The position numbers and the translations under genes were made by a program. The notes beneath the pieces were generated by a model that was not told the DNA's origin, ran no database searches, and saw only the letters and a list, made by a program, of their open reading frames with translations. A stretch of DNA of 64,000 nt from Umezawaea endophytica (GTDB lineage: Bacteria > Actinomycetota > Actinomycetes > Mycobacteriales > Pseudonocardiaceae). The stretch is taken from assembly GCF_025061645.1 (NCBI RefSeq), contig NZ_JANYMP010000027.1, forward strand, positions 45,565 through 109,564. Direction: 5' to 3'. This document shows, piece by piece, positions 15,925 to 24,560 of this stretch. Each line of letters starts with the position of its first letter. Positions within the stretch are counted from its first letter, which is position 1.

Positions 15925-16236
15925 TCAGGATTCGGGGAAGATCCCATCCTGGACCAAGCGCTCGCGCCACTGCCGCACCACGTCGGGCGGCGGCGTGAGC
16001 GGTTCACCGGCCAGCAGCAGTCGCACCGCTTCCTGCAAAGCCTTGGGCATGGCGTCCTTCGCCGCCCTGGCGCGGGCCGGACTGCCGTCGGCCACCGCGA
16101 GGGCGGTCGCGGCCTGCTCCAACGTCACCTCCGCCGGAATCCGCGCGTCGTAGACCCAGAGGTTCTGCTCGTTGCGGCGCTTCGCCTGCGGGCGGGTGAG
16201 GTCATCGGTTCGAAGGTCGTCGTGCGCGGCCGTCAG
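15925..16236 (-). pseudogene. Probable truncated gene, C-terminal part only
   Basis: This frame has strong actinomycete codon bias and a convincing protein-like end (QNLWVYDARIPAEVTLEQA, later LAGEPLTPPPDVVRQWRERL), about 100 residues. It has no ATG, GTG or TTG start until well inside. Further upstream the frame is only the antisense of the next gene. It therefore looks like the 3' end of a gene whose front was lost. The family is not recognised. Confidence 0.4.
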
Positions 16237-16293
16237 GGTGTTAAGTGGTGTTAGGTCGGTCGTCGGTCGTGGCCAAACGCTACGGTCACGATC

Positions 16294-16614
16294 ATGGTGA
16301 GTGACGCAGACAAGCCTGTCGTGCACCCCGAGCGTGCCCAGGCAGAGGAACTGTTCGAGTTGGCCAAGGGCAACTTGGCCGACGCCGACGACGTGGAGTT
16401 GGGCGAACCTGCGGAACTGGGCTCGCTGGCCTGGGCTCAGGTCCATCTGCTCAAGGCCATCTACCACGAACTGCGCTACGGCAACGACCAAGCCGCCGCG
16501 CGGGTCGAGGCGGACGCCGCGGCGTTGAGCGATCACACCGACGCGATGGACCGCATGGCCCGTGACATGCGGGGGTTGGGCGATTCACTGAGCCGCAGTC
16601 GCTACCGCGAATAG
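16294..16614 (+). CDS. Hypothetical small helical protein
   Basis: The 106-residue protein starts MVSDADKPVVHPERAQAEEL. It is acidic and predicted almost entirely helical, with heptad-like stretches (EELFELAKGNLADADDVE, AAARVEADAAALSDHTDAMD). It has no signal peptide or membrane segment. It has a good G/C third-position pattern and stands alone between a gene remnant and a TetR gene. Function is unknown. Confidence 0.6.
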   Translation: MVSDADKPVVHPERAQAEELFELAKGNLADADDVELGEPAELGSLAWAQVHLLKAIYHELRYGNDQAAARVEADAAALSDHTDAMDRMARDMRGLGDSLSRSRYRE

Positions 16615-16921
16615 GGCTTGCCGGTCATGGCCAGGCCGTGAGCCGACGTGGGCCGGGACAGCAGCCGGACCGGGCAGCATTCCCTCCATTAGTGACCGCC
16701 GCCGCCCGGCCACCAGGCTCGCTTCCTCGGTTGGTTCGGGTGCCGCCACCCATCGTGCGACCTGCTCAAACCAAGATTGTCAGTGCTCGCATTGAGAACT
16801 CAAGCCATGCGATGCACAGCGCCCGTACGCGGCCACACCCGTGACGTGGTCGCGCTCAGCAACCTGCACGAGCACGTGCCCAGGCCGGGCTGGGACTTGC
16901 TGGTCCAAGCGGACGCGTCGG
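16615..16921. other. Intergenic region without recognisable gene
   Basis: This is about 0.3 kb between the small helical protein and the end of the TetR gene. Frames through it show poor codon bias. A short stretch near 16840-16920 (VALSNLHEHVPRPGWDLLVQ in one frame) could be a decayed gene end, but nothing supports it further. I see no repeat or clear terminator. Confidence 0.5.
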
Positions 16922-17488
16922 CTACAAGGCGGCGCGGGCCTCGCGGAGTTCCCGCAGCACCTCGAGGGTGTGCGTGCCGAAGTCGAATCGGTCGTTCTCG
17001 ACCCACGCGGCGTACCCCCGCTTGAAGGCCAGGACGCCGATCTCGCCAGCCAGGGCCGCGCTCACCTTGGGCACCCCCCGGTCGAGCAGGGCTGTCGTCA
17101 TCGCGGCGGCGAGGGCGACGCTCTTGAGCGCGTCTCGCTCCTGGAGCTCGGTGCTGGCAGCGAGGGCCTTCTTGAGCCGGGGACCGATCTCGCGGACCTC
17201 CGGCCCCATCAACGCGGACGCGCGCACGAGGCCGGCGGCGACCGCGTCGAGCGGGCCGACGCCTTCGGGCGCCTCGGCGATTCCCTCGGCCAGCATCTGG
17301 CTCAACGCCTCCTGCCCCACCACGAGCAGCTCTCGTTTGTTGGGGAAGTGCCGGAAGAAGGTGCTCTTGGTGACCTCGGCGCTCTCGGCGATCTGCGCGA
17401 CCGTGGTGGCGTCGTACCCCTGGTCGATGAACAGGTCGAGCGCGGCCAGGACGAGGCGTTCGCGTGCATCGGGTTTCCATCGCGACAT
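16922..17488 (-). CDS. TetR-family repressor
   Basis: The 188-residue protein starts MSRWKPDARERLVLAALDLF (a GTG or ATG a few codons earlier is possible). The N-terminal helix-turn-helix is complete (GYDATTVAQIAESAEVTKST, FFRHFPNKREL), followed by an all-helical ligand domain. It diverges from the NAD-binding epimerase-like gene. Two near-identical 24-base palindromes fill the 87-base gap and are very likely its operators, so it should repress both itself and the epimerase. The ligand is unknown. Confidence 0.92.
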   Translation of the reverse strand: MSRWKPDARERLVLAALDLFIDQGYDATTVAQIAESAEVTKSTFFRHFPNKRELLVVGQEALSQMLAEGIAEAPEGVGPLDAVAAGLVRASALMGPEVREIGPRLKKALAASTELQERDALKSVALAAAMTTALLDRGVPKVSAALAGEIGVLAFKRGYAAWVENDRFDFGTHTLEVLRELREARAAL

Positions 17489-17502
17489 ACGGCCCAGCAT
17501 AG

Positions 17503-17560
17503 GTGACGAGACCTTGGTCCCGTCACTTCTGCTACCGTGATGGGACCTTTATCCCATCAC
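17503..17560. promoter_or_regulatory. Pair of TetR operators
   Basis: Site 1 (17503-17526) is GTGACGAGA-N6-TCCCGTCAC. Site 2 (17537-17560) is GTGATGGGA-N6-TCCCATCAC, a perfect 9-base inverted repeat. Both have identical 9-6-9 geometry and their centres are 34 bases apart. They occupy the gap between the divergent TetR and epimerase genes. Confidence 0.8.
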
Positions 17561-17575
17561 TTGCGGGAGCTTCGC

Positions 17576-18460
17576 ATGCGCGTCTTCATCACCGGTGGCA
17601 CCGGCCTGGTCGGGTCCGCTGTCGTGGCCGAACTGCTCGGCCACGGTCACACCGTCCTCGCCCTCGCCCGCTCCGACGCGTCCGCGCGGGCGGCCGAGAA
17701 GGCCGGGGCTGAATCCCTCCGTGGCGGCCTGGCCGACGTGGACGTCCTCCGGGCCGGGGCCGCCAGGACCGATGGAGTGATCCACGTGGCGTTCGGCAAG
17801 GACTACAGCAGCCCCGAAGCGGTCGCCGCGTCGATCGCCGAGGAAGCGGCGGCTCAGCAGGTCATCGGTTCGGCACTGGAGGGTAGCGACCGCCCGTTCG
17901 TCATCGCCGCGGGCACGCCCGTGGTACCGGGGCGCGTCGTCACCGAGGCCGACCCCGGATCGACCGACGGGCCGGGCGGGGACCGCGTGCGTGCGAGCAC
18001 GGCGGTGCTGGAGTTGGCCACGCGCGGGGTACGCAGCTCGGCCATCCGCCTGCCGCGCACGGTCCACAACCGGGGCAACGGCGGATTCGCCGGCGTGTTG
18101 ACCCAGATCGCCCGCCAGAGCGGGGTTGTCGGCTACCCCGGCGACGGCACTCAGCGCTGGCCGGCCGTGCACGTGCTCGACGCCGCGGTGCTCTTCCGGC
18201 TGGCCCTCGAGCAGGCGCCTGCCGGGACCGCCTGGCACGCCGTGGCCGACGAGGGCGACCAGGTGCGAGACATCGCGGCGGTCATCGGCCGTCGCCTCGA
18301 CCTGCCGGTGCGGCAGATGCCGACCGAGTCCTTCGGCCCCATCATGGGCCCGAGCTTCGCGACTGATCAGCCTGCGACCAGCGCGCACACCCGGCAGGCC
18401 CTCGGATGGGTGCCGAAGCACCCGAGCCTCCTCGACGACCTGGAGAACATCGAGCCCTGA
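17576..18460 (+). CDS. NAD(P)-binding extended SDR / epimerase-like protein
   Basis: The 294-residue protein starts MRVFITGGTGLVGSAVV with the Rossmann GxxGxxG (GGTGLVG). It lacks the classic YxxxK in recognisable form, so it belongs to the atypical SDRs often annotated NAD-dependent epimerase or 3-beta-HSD-like. Substrate-side signatures include VIHVAFGKDYS, SSAIRLPRTVHN and RWPAVHVLDAA, all typical of this actinobacterial subgroup. The start is chosen over an earlier ATG that lies inside the operator. It is presumably repressed by the divergent TetR protein and induced by a small molecule. Confidence 0.88.
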   Translation: MRVFITGGTGLVGSAVVAELLGHGHTVLALARSDASARAAEKAGAESLRGGLADVDVLRAGAARTDGVIHVAFGKDYSSPEAVAASIAEEAAAQQVIGSALEGSDRPFVIAAGTPVVPGRVVTEADPGSTDGPGGDRVRASTAVLELATRGVRSSAIRLPRTVHNRGNGGFAGVLTQIARQSGVVGYPGDGTQRWPAVHVLDAAVLFRLALEQAPAGTAWHAVADEGDQVRDIAAVIGRRLDLPVRQMPTESFGPIMGPSFATDQPATSAHTRQALGWVPKHPSLLDDLENIEP

Positions 18461-18539
18461 GATCAGCCCGCGCCGCACTCGCGGTCACCCAACCCCGGTC
18501 GTGCGCGGTCAGGTGACTGACGCACGGTTCCGGAGGGCG

Positions 18540-19451
18540 CTAGTCGACTTCGACGCGGCCCTGACCACGAGGGCGCTGTTCGCCGAGTCGAAGCAGACGG
18601 GATCGGGTGCCGGTACCGGGGACGGGCTGGAAGGTCAGCAGTCGTTGGCCCGCCTCGCGGGCACGCACCACGGCGCACTTCACGTCGAGATTTCCGTTGG
18701 GGTGCAACAGGGTCTTCGTCGTGGGTCGCAGCAACGCGACCTCGTGGCGGTCCCACAGCTCGGCGAATTCGGCACTCACCGCGGACAGGTCCCGGATGAG
18801 GCTGAGCGCGGGTTCGTCACGACCGCGCGCCGAGGTCGACGCGCGCAGGTCGGCGACGTAGGAACGCGCGGTCTCCTCCTGGTCCGCGGCCGGGGTCAGC
18901 GCGTCCCGCCACCGCTCATCGGTGAACCACCGCCAGATCAGGTTGCCCGCCCGGCCCGGTCGACCGGCGAAGTCGCCGAACACGGCCACGCCGACCCGGT
19001 TTTGCCGGAGAACGCCGCCGAGGTCGTCGGTCAGGAGCGCGATCGTCGTCGGGACGAGGGCGTCCATGATCGAGACGAGTTCGGGGTCGACCCGAGGCGA
19101 CCGGAGGAGCGGTACGGGCGGGGTCTGTCCGGCGAGCAGGTAGAGGTGGTCGCGTTCGTCCGCGGTCAGGTCCAAGGCGCGCGCGACGGCGGCGAGCACC
19201 GGCGCGGACGGTTGCGGGCCGCGAGCCTGTTCCAGCCGTTCGTAGTAGTTGGTCGACATGCTGGCCAACGCCGCCACCTCGTCGCGACGCAGCCCCGGAG
19301 TCCGGCGGCGGCCGTAATGGGAGGTGCCCACTCGCTCGGGGGACAACGCCTCCCGGCGTCGGCGCAGGAAGTCCCCGAGCTCGACCGGGTCGGTCCGACG
19401 GCGACCCGGTTCCCCGTGCCCGTCACCGTTCTCGGCAAGTGGTCGCCTCAT
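18540..19451 (-). CDS. XRE-family regulator with MmyB-like ligand domain
   Basis: The 303-residue protein has an N-terminal helix-turn-helix (LGDFLRRRREALSPERVG, TPGLRRDEVAALASMSTNYY, ERLEQARGPQ) and a C-terminal PAS-like MmyB ligand-binding domain (about residues 110-280, LIWRWFTDERWRD, WDRHEV). The family regulates nearby oxidoreductases, and some members bind fatty-acid-like ligands. The ATG at 19451 is preferred because AAGGA is correctly spaced. It diverges from a FAD-dependent monooxygenase gene, its probable target. Confidence 0.92.
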   Translation of the reverse strand: MRRPLAENGDGHGEPGRRRTDPVELGDFLRRRREALSPERVGTSHYGRRRTPGLRRDEVAALASMSTNYYERLEQARGPQPSAPVLAAVARALDLTADERDHLYLLAGQTPPVPLLRSPRVDPELVSIMDALVPTTIALLTDDLGGVLRQNRVGVAVFGDFAGRPGRAGNLIWRWFTDERWRDALTPAADQEETARSYVADLRASTSARGRDEPALSLIRDLSAVSAEFAELWDRHEVALLRPTTKTLLHPNGNLDVKCAVVRAREAGQRLLTFQPVPGTGTRSRLLRLGEQRPRGQGRVEVD

Positions 19452-19614
19452 GGGCGTCATCCTTGCACTCCAGGTCGACAGGAACGGCGACGCCCATTTT
19501 GGCGTGCTAGCCACTGATCGTCAGTCCGTGGCTGCGAGGCCCGGCACGCGCCAAGGTCGGGACCAGGCCGGTCGGCCGTCATCTTCGACAGTGTTTGAGG
19601 AGCCGGAGCAGGTT

Positions 19615-20805
19615 ATGGCGACAAGTGTGTTGATCTCCGGTGCCAGCGTCGCAGGCCCAGCGCTGGCCTATTGGCTCGACCGCTTCGGTTTCGAGGTCAC
19701 GGTGGTCGAGATGGCGCCCGCGCTGCGACAGGGCGGGTACGTGGTGGACTTCCGCGGCCCGACGCACATGACCGTGTTGGAACGCATGGGGATCGTGAAC
19801 GAGCTGCGCGCCCACAGCACCGGCGGCAGCCCCACCCGATTCGTGGACGGACGAGGCCGGTCGTTGCTGCGCCTCCCGGCCGAGTTCACCGGCGGGGAGC
19901 TGGAAATCGCCCGGTCGGATCTGTCCGAAGTGCTGCACCGGACGACCTCTGACACGGTCGAGTACGTGTTCGGCGACACCATCACCGGGCTGGAACAGTC
20001 ACCGCACGGCGTGGACGTCACGTTCGAGAAGGCGCCTGCGCGCCGGTTCGACCTCGTGATCGGCGCCGACGGGATGCACTCGCGCGTCCGCGGCCTCGCG
20101 TTCGGCCCGGAGGAGCGGTTCGTCAGCCCGCTGGGCTACTACCTCGCCGGGTGGGACATGCCCTGGGACCGGGACCTGGGTGGCGAGGTGCTGGCGCACA
20201 ATCGGCCGGGAACCGCGATCGCGCTGTCCGCGAGCGTCCGTGATCCGGCCCTGGCGAACGTGCTGGCCATCTTCGCCTCTGGTCCGCTACCGGGCACCAG
20301 GGGCGACCGGCCACGACAACACCAAGTGCTGCAAAGGGTCTACGGCGGGCAGGACTGGCACGTGCCCGCGATGCTCGCCGCACTGCCCAGGTCAGCCGAC
20401 ACGTACTTCGACGCCATCGCCAGGGTGGACGTTCCATCGTGGTCCTCCGGCCGGGTCGCCCTGCTCGGGGACGCGGCGTGCGGCGCCACCTTCGGCGGGA
20501 TGGGAACCGGTACCGCGATCGTCGCGGCCTACGTCCTGGCCGGGGAACTCGAGCGGGCCGGAGGCGATCACGCCGCCGCGTTCGACCGGTACGAACACAT
20601 CGTCCGGCCCTATGCCACCCGTTGCCAGGAAGGCGGACGGTCCGCGGCGAAGCTGCTCGCCCCCGGCAGCCGCACGACGTTGTTCCTGCGCAACCGTTTC
20701 CTCAGCAGTCGTGTGGGTGGCCGCCTCGCGCTCCGGGAAGCCACGAAACCGGCCCACGGTCTCACGCTGCCCGAGTACCCGAGCCGGACCGCCTACCGCC
20801 ACTAG
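19615..20805 (+). CDS. FAD-dependent monooxygenase (PHBH fold)
   Basis: The 396-residue protein has the group A flavoprotein monooxygenase landmarks: the N-terminal FAD site LISGASVAGPALAYWL (GxGxxG variant), the DG motif in VIGADGMHSRVRGL, and the GD motif in RVALLGDAACGATFGGMGTG. It should hydroxylate an aromatic or polyketide-like substrate with NAD(P)H; the substrate is not predictable. It diverges from the MmyB-type regulator. It is a distant paralogue of the monooxygenase at 28506-29699, which sits beside a MarR gene. Confidence 0.92.
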   Translation: MATSVLISGASVAGPALAYWLDRFGFEVTVVEMAPALRQGGYVVDFRGPTHMTVLERMGIVNELRAHSTGGSPTRFVDGRGRSLLRLPAEFTGGELEIARSDLSEVLHRTTSDTVEYVFGDTITGLEQSPHGVDVTFEKAPARRFDLVIGADGMHSRVRGLAFGPEERFVSPLGYYLAGWDMPWDRDLGGEVLAHNRPGTAIALSASVRDPALANVLAIFASGPLPGTRGDRPRQHQVLQRVYGGQDWHVPAMLAALPRSADTYFDAIARVDVPSWSSGRVALLGDAACGATFGGMGTGTAIVAAYVLAGELERAGGDHAAAFDRYEHIVRPYATRCQEGGRSAAKLLAPGSRTTLFLRNRFLSSRVGGRLALREATKPAHGLTLPEYPSRTAYRH

Positions 20806-20888
20806 CGGCGTGTCGACGATCCGCGCGACAGCGGCCAGTACTCCAGCCGCACCTGGTGATCATGTGGTCTGCCGTGCCCGTGTTGGAT

Positions 20889-21470
20889 TCAGAGGTCGCC
20901 CAGGAGCGCCTTGATGACCTCCATGAGCTGTTCGCGCAACTGATCGGCGGGCAGGTCCTCGTAGTGGTCGGAGAGCATGACCAGCGGCCCGAAGATCGCG
21001 CCCAACGTGCTGCCGAGCCGGACCCGGACCCGCGGTTCGAGCCGCGGATCGGCGAAGAGGACGGACAGCTTCGTGTTCTGCCGCGCCATCCGGGCGCCGA
21101 GTTCGGGGTCGTTGGCGAACAGCGCGTGGAAGACGTCCTCGTTGCGTTCGAGGACGACGAGCATCTGCCGGTGCCGCAGGGCGATGTCGATGATCTGGGG
21201 CAGAGCCCGCTGCCAGGCGCCTGGGTCGGTGCCTGCCACCACCAGTCGGTCGGATGCCTCGGTGAGCACGTCCAGGGCCCGGCCGACGACCGTGCGGGCG
21301 ATGTCGTCCTTGGCGTGGAAGTGGTGGTACACCGCCGCCTTGCTGACGTCGAGCCGCTCGGCGATGTGCCGCAGCGATGTGCCCTGATATCCCTGCCGGG
21401 CGAACAGGTCGACGGCGACGTCGACGATGCGCTCTCGCATCGGCTTGGGAGTGGGGTTGGCGGCGGTCAC
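20889..21470 (-). CDS. TetR-family repressor
   Basis: The protein is 193 residues from GTG, or 183 from the internal ATG (MRERIVDVAVDLFARQGYQG). The helix-turn-helix is intact (TSLRHIAERLDVSKAAVYHH). The C-terminal domain resembles TetR_C_33-type ligand domains. The gene diverges from a siderophore-interacting protein gene. A perfect 16-base inverted repeat lies between them, starting 16 bases upstream of the GTG. Likely role: repression of the SIP gene and itself. Confidence 0.92.
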   Translation of the reverse strand: MTAANPTPKPMRERIVDVAVDLFARQGYQGTSLRHIAERLDVSKAAVYHHFHAKDDIARTVVGRALDVLTEASDRLVVAGTDPGAWQRALPQIIDIALRHRQMLVVLERNEDVFHALFANDPELGARMARQNTKLSVLFADPRLEPRVRVRLGSTLGAIFGPLVMLSDHYEDLPADQLREQLMEVIKALLGDL

Positions 21471-21485
21471 GGCGACAGGGTATAA

Positions 21486-21523
21486 CTTGCCGATCGACAA
21501 GGCACGGCTTGTCGATCGGCAAG
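21486..21523. promoter_or_regulatory. Double TetR operator, perfect 16-base inverted repeat
   Basis: CTTGCCGATCGACAAG and its exact reverse complement CTTGTCGATCGGCAAG flank a 6-base spacer (GCACGG). Each arm is itself a near-palindrome (CTTG-N8-CAAG around GATC). The element can therefore be read as two operator boxes with centres 22 bases apart, as for TetR proteins that bind as two dimers. Confidence 0.8.
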
Positions 21524-21558
21524 GGCTCCCCCTTGACCGCGATGCTGAGGGGTCGATC

Positions 21559-22275
21559 GTGAAGAGTCGTCTGCTCGACCGTCTGCTGGTCGCCGCCCAG
21601 GTCCACGCGACCGAGTCGCTGGGGCCGCGGTTGCGGTTGGTCACGCTGACCGGGCCCGACCTGGCCGGACTCGACTGGTTGCCCGGCCAGCACGTGCGGC
21701 TGCAGGTGGCGGCCGGGCCTGCCGCCGTCGACTGGCTGGTGGGCACGCTGCGCACCTACACGGTGTGGAGCTACCACGACCAGACCATGCAGCTCGTCGT
21801 CTTCGACCACGGGGACGGGCCCGGTGCCCACTGGGCGCGAACCACCCGGCCGGGTGACGAGCTGCTGATGATGAAACCGCAGGGCAGCTTCGTCACCACC
21901 CCCGCCCCGTACCACCTGTTCGCCGGGGAGGAGACCGCCCAGGCCGCGTACGGCCCGATGCTGCGGGCGCTGCCGACCGACGCACGGGCCTTCGGTGTAC
22001 TCGAGGTCGACTCGCCCGAGGAGCGCTTGGAACTGGGACCCGGCACGAACCTGGAGTGGATCTACCGCCAGGGGCGCTCCGCTGCCTCCTCCGAGACCCT
22101 GGTCGAGGCCGTCCGCGGGCTGGAACTGCCCGCCGAGCCGGGCCGGGCCTATCTGGCCGGGGAGGCCCGGACGATCCAGCTAGTGCGCCGCCACCTGGTC
22201 GAGGAGCGGAACTGGCCGCGCCGCAACGTGCTCACGAAGCCGTTCTGGACCCCGGGACGCAAGGGCATGGACTAG
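21559..22275 (+). CDS. Siderophore-interacting protein (FAD-linked ferric reductase)
   Basis: The 238-residue protein starts at GTG (VKSRLLDRLLVAA) behind GAGGGG. It has the FAD_9/SIP fold: flavin-binding RTYTVWSY (the RxYT motif), GPGAHWARTTRPGDELLM, the NAD(P)H-side FAGEETAQAAYGPMLRALP, and the C-terminal AGEARTIQLVRRHLVEE and WTPGRKG. Members (ViuB/YqjH type) reduce ferric siderophores in the cytoplasm to release iron. The divergent TetR regulator, rather than an obvious iron box, appears to control it, which hints at a redox role outside classical iron starvation. Confidence 0.9.
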   Translation: MKSRLLDRLLVAAQVHATESLGPRLRLVTLTGPDLAGLDWLPGQHVRLQVAAGPAAVDWLVGTLRTYTVWSYHDQTMQLVVFDHGDGPGAHWARTTRPGDELLMMKPQGSFVTTPAPYHLFAGEETAQAAYGPMLRALPTDARAFGVLEVDSPEERLELGPGTNLEWIYRQGRSAASSETLVEAVRGLELPAEPGRAYLAGEARTIQLVRRHLVEERNWPRRNVLTKPFWTPGRKGMD

Positions 22276-22410
22276 CCATCGATCTTGAAGCGCTCCGAGA
22301 ACGCCAGGACTGACGCGGGCCCACGGGCGTCGCCCACATGGACGGCCACGACATGCTCTATCAAGGTGACGATCCGTCTCAAATCGGTCGTCCTGACGGA
22401 TGCTGTCCCC

Positions 22411-22704
22411 ATGACCTCGGAATCCGTCCCCCACTGCGACCTCTGCGGTGGTAGCGGGTCGATGACCTGGCAACAGCCCTCCCCCGGCCCGGACGGCAAG
22501 ATGATCTTGACCGAGGTGAGCCACCCCTGCGTACAAGGGTGCTCGGGGTGGTGGAAGCTGCCCGCCGCCGAGCAGGTTGACGTGGTGGAGCCCGACACTG
22601 ACTCCACCGTGGGCAACGTCGCGCAAGCCAACGGCTACCACCGCACGGAGTGGTCCCAGCCGTTCGAGCAGGAACGAGGCCCTGGTTCACCGTCACCGCG
22701 ATGA
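22411..22704 (+). CDS. Small cysteine-containing protein, possible zinc ribbon
   Basis: The 97-residue protein starts MTSESVPHCDLCGGSGSMTW. Two cysteine pairs, CDLCGGSG and CVQGC, about 35 residues apart suggest a zinc knuckle like the DnaJ central domain. The C-terminal half is acidic and polar. There is only a weak ribosome-binding site, and the gene stands alone between the SIP and reductase genes. Function is unknown. Confidence 0.5.
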   Translation: MTSESVPHCDLCGGSGSMTWQQPSPGPDGKMILTEVSHPCVQGCSGWWKLPAAEQVDVVEPDTDSTVGNVAQANGYHRTEWSQPFEQERGPGSPSPR

Positions 22705-22752
22705 GGCCGCGTCCAACTCCGGAAGCCGTTCACCGCGCCATCCGTCAACCCC

Positions 22753-23352
22753 TCACCGGGAGATGGAGATGTTGAACCTCGCGGTTCCCAGGGCTCTGAC
22801 GGTCGCGAAGAACAAGGGGGCAGCATGCTCGGTGGCCAGGGCGGTGTCGACGCCGCCCAGGTCCAGGACGCTGCTTTCGGGCCATCCCAGGTCACCGAGC
22901 AAGCCCGTGACCACGGTCTTGGCCGCGCTGTCGTCGCCACTGACGAAAACGGTCGCCTGGGGCAATGACGCCAGTGGGTCGACCATGATGGTGAAGTTCA
23001 TCGTGTTGAGCGTCTTCACGACACGGGCTCGCGGGAAACGTGCCTGCACCTGCTGGGCCACGCTATCGCCGGGGTAGGCCATCGTCATCCGCGGGGTGAA
23101 AGCGGCGGAGGGGTCGAGCACGATCCTCTCGGCCAGCACGTCATCCCCGATCTCCTCCAAGGCACCGAGCACGGCCGTGCCGGGGATGGCGGTGACGACC
23201 ACGTCGCTGGACGCGACGGCCTCGCGCGGGCTGAGCGTTCCCGCTTCACCCGCGCGCGTCCGCGATCCGTAGACCACGTGGTGACCGGTGGACGTCAGTC
23301 GTGTCCCCAGTGCCGAGCCGACCTTGCCCGTGCCGAGGATCGCGATTTTCAT
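22753..23352 (-). CDS. NADP-binding reductase related to F420-dependent NADP reductase
   Basis: The 199-residue protein has a Rossmann start MKIAILGTGKVGSALGTRL (GxGxxG) and the F420H2:NADP oxidoreductase-like layout (YGSRTR, AVASSDVVVTAIPGTAV, VVKTLNTMNFTIMVDP, FVSGDDSAAKTVV). Known relatives transfer hydride between F420 and NADP, but many actinobacterial paralogues have unknown partners. It lies 56 bases downstream of the alpha/beta hydrolase gene on the same strand, so the two probably form an operon controlled by the divergent TetR protein. Confidence 0.87.
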   Translation of the reverse strand: MKIAILGTGKVGSALGTRLTSTGHHVVYGSRTRAGEAGTLSPREAVASSDVVVTAIPGTAVLGALEEIGDDVLAERIVLDPSAAFTPRMTMAYPGDSVAQQVQARFPRARVVKTLNTMNFTIMVDPLASLPQATVFVSGDDSAAKTVVTGLLGDLGWPESSVLDLGGVDTALATEHAAPLFFATVRALGTARFNISISR

Positions 23353-23408
23353 GGGTTCTTCCCTGGGTAGTTCGGACGGTTGAGCGACGAGCGACCGCAC
23401 GTCGCGGG

Positions 23409-24377
23409 CTACTTGGTTTCGACCTTCGCCAGGGGCGACTTCCGGGTTTCCAGGGCTTTCACGGCGATGTCCCAGGACAGGTCGCCGGGGAACAACCGGG
23501 AACGCAGGTAGGCCCACACCAGCGCCCGCAGCGCGGCGACCCGTTCGGGGTTCTCGTCGGACGTTTCCGCGGCGTCGTAGCCGGAGATCCCGCCGAACAG
23601 GTGCTGCGCGCCCAGGAAGGTGAGCAGCGTCTTGTTCCCGCCGGGGCTGTGGGTGTAGGCGTCCCAGCGGTAGCTGAGCCGGGAGGAGAAGTGGGGGTTC
23701 AGGTCCTCGTCTCCGGCGATGACGAGCGCGTCGCCGGTCATCTGCCCGAAGTCGAGGTACTTCATCATCGGGTAGTGCTCGGCGGCCCACGGCGAGAAGT
23801 GCTCGTCGGCGATGCCCGGTCCCCCGATCACGACGCCTGCCTTGACCCTGGGATCGGAGAGGTCCTTCTCCCGAGGGTCGTTCGGGTCGGACACCCGCAT
23901 GCCCAGCAGCAGCGAGACCGTGGTGCCGCCGAGCGAGTGCCCGACCGCGGCCACCTTCTCGGTGTCGACACGGCCCGGCAGCCCCGGAACCGCGGCGAGG
24001 ACCTCCTCCAGGTGGTCGAGGACGACGTGCATGTCGACGACGCGGTCACGCCAGAACAGCGGCGCGTCCGGCAGGTCCTGGTCGCGCAGTTCGAGCACGG
24101 TGGAGTCCAGGTGCGTCGGCTGGATCACGACGAACCCGTGAGCGGCCCAGAAGTCCGCGACGGGGCCGTAACCGCGCAGCGAGGAGAGGAAGTTGGCCAT
24201 GCCGTGCCCGTGCGAGAGCAGGATCACCGGCAGGTCGGTCCCGGTCACGGGTGCCGAGATCTTGATCTCCAGCGGCACGGGCCTGCCCGGCACCTCGAGC
24301 GAGACGGGGCTGTAGCTGACGATGGGGGTGGGATCGCTGACCGGCAGGCCGGCGGCGTCCGCGTAGGACGTGCTCAT
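23409..24377 (-). CDS. Alpha/beta hydrolase (chlorophyllase/PET-hydrolase-like)
   Basis: The 322-residue protein starts MSTSYADAAGLPVSD after GAGAGGAAC. It has the oxyanion-hole motif LLSHGHGM, the nucleophile elbow AAVGHSLGGTT, an acid in VIAGDEDLNPHF, and a catalytic His in FLGAQHLFGG. No signal peptide is visible, so it should act in the cytoplasm on an ester or amide. It is first in a two-gene operon with the NADP reductase and diverges from a TetR gene. Confidence 0.88.
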   Translation of the reverse strand: MSTSYADAAGLPVSDPTPIVSYSPVSLEVPGRPVPLEIKISAPVTGTDLPVILLSHGHGMANFLSSLRGYGPVADFWAAHGFVVIQPTHLDSTVLELRDQDLPDAPLFWRDRVVDMHVVLDHLEEVLAAVPGLPGRVDTEKVAAVGHSLGGTTVSLLLGMRVSDPNDPREKDLSDPRVKAGVVIGGPGIADEHFSPWAAEHYPMMKYLDFGQMTGDALVIAGDEDLNPHFSSRLSYRWDAYTHSPGGNKTLLTFLGAQHLFGGISGYDAAETSDENPERVAALRALVWAYLRSRLFPGDLSWDIAVKALETRKSPLAKVETK

Positions 24378-24455
24378 GGTTGTTCCTCTCAGGCCGTTGG
24401 TCCGTTGCTCGACGGACTCGGTGGGGGTGATCGTCTTCGATCGCCGAGCAAAAGA

Positions 24456-24471
24456 TTGCCATGCACGGCAA
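24456..24471. promoter_or_regulatory. Short inverted repeat in hydrolase/TetR gap
   Basis: TTGCC-ATGCAC-GGCAA lies between the divergent hydrolase and TetR starts, and a further TTGC follows at 24474. The position suits a TetR operator, but the arms are only five bases, so this is tentative. Confidence 0.35.
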
Positions 24472-24560
24472 GTTTGCACAAGCGGGCATTTTCACCATGG
24501 GGCGCATGTATGCTGAGGCGTGCGCGAGTGATGATCAACGGAGTGCGGGAGAGTGCGACG

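Noticed and set aside
22753-22775. Fluoride-riboswitch-like GGAGATGGAGATGTTGAAC
   Set aside because: It is the reverse complement of the last codons of the NADP-reductase gene, and the pseudoknot partners are missing.
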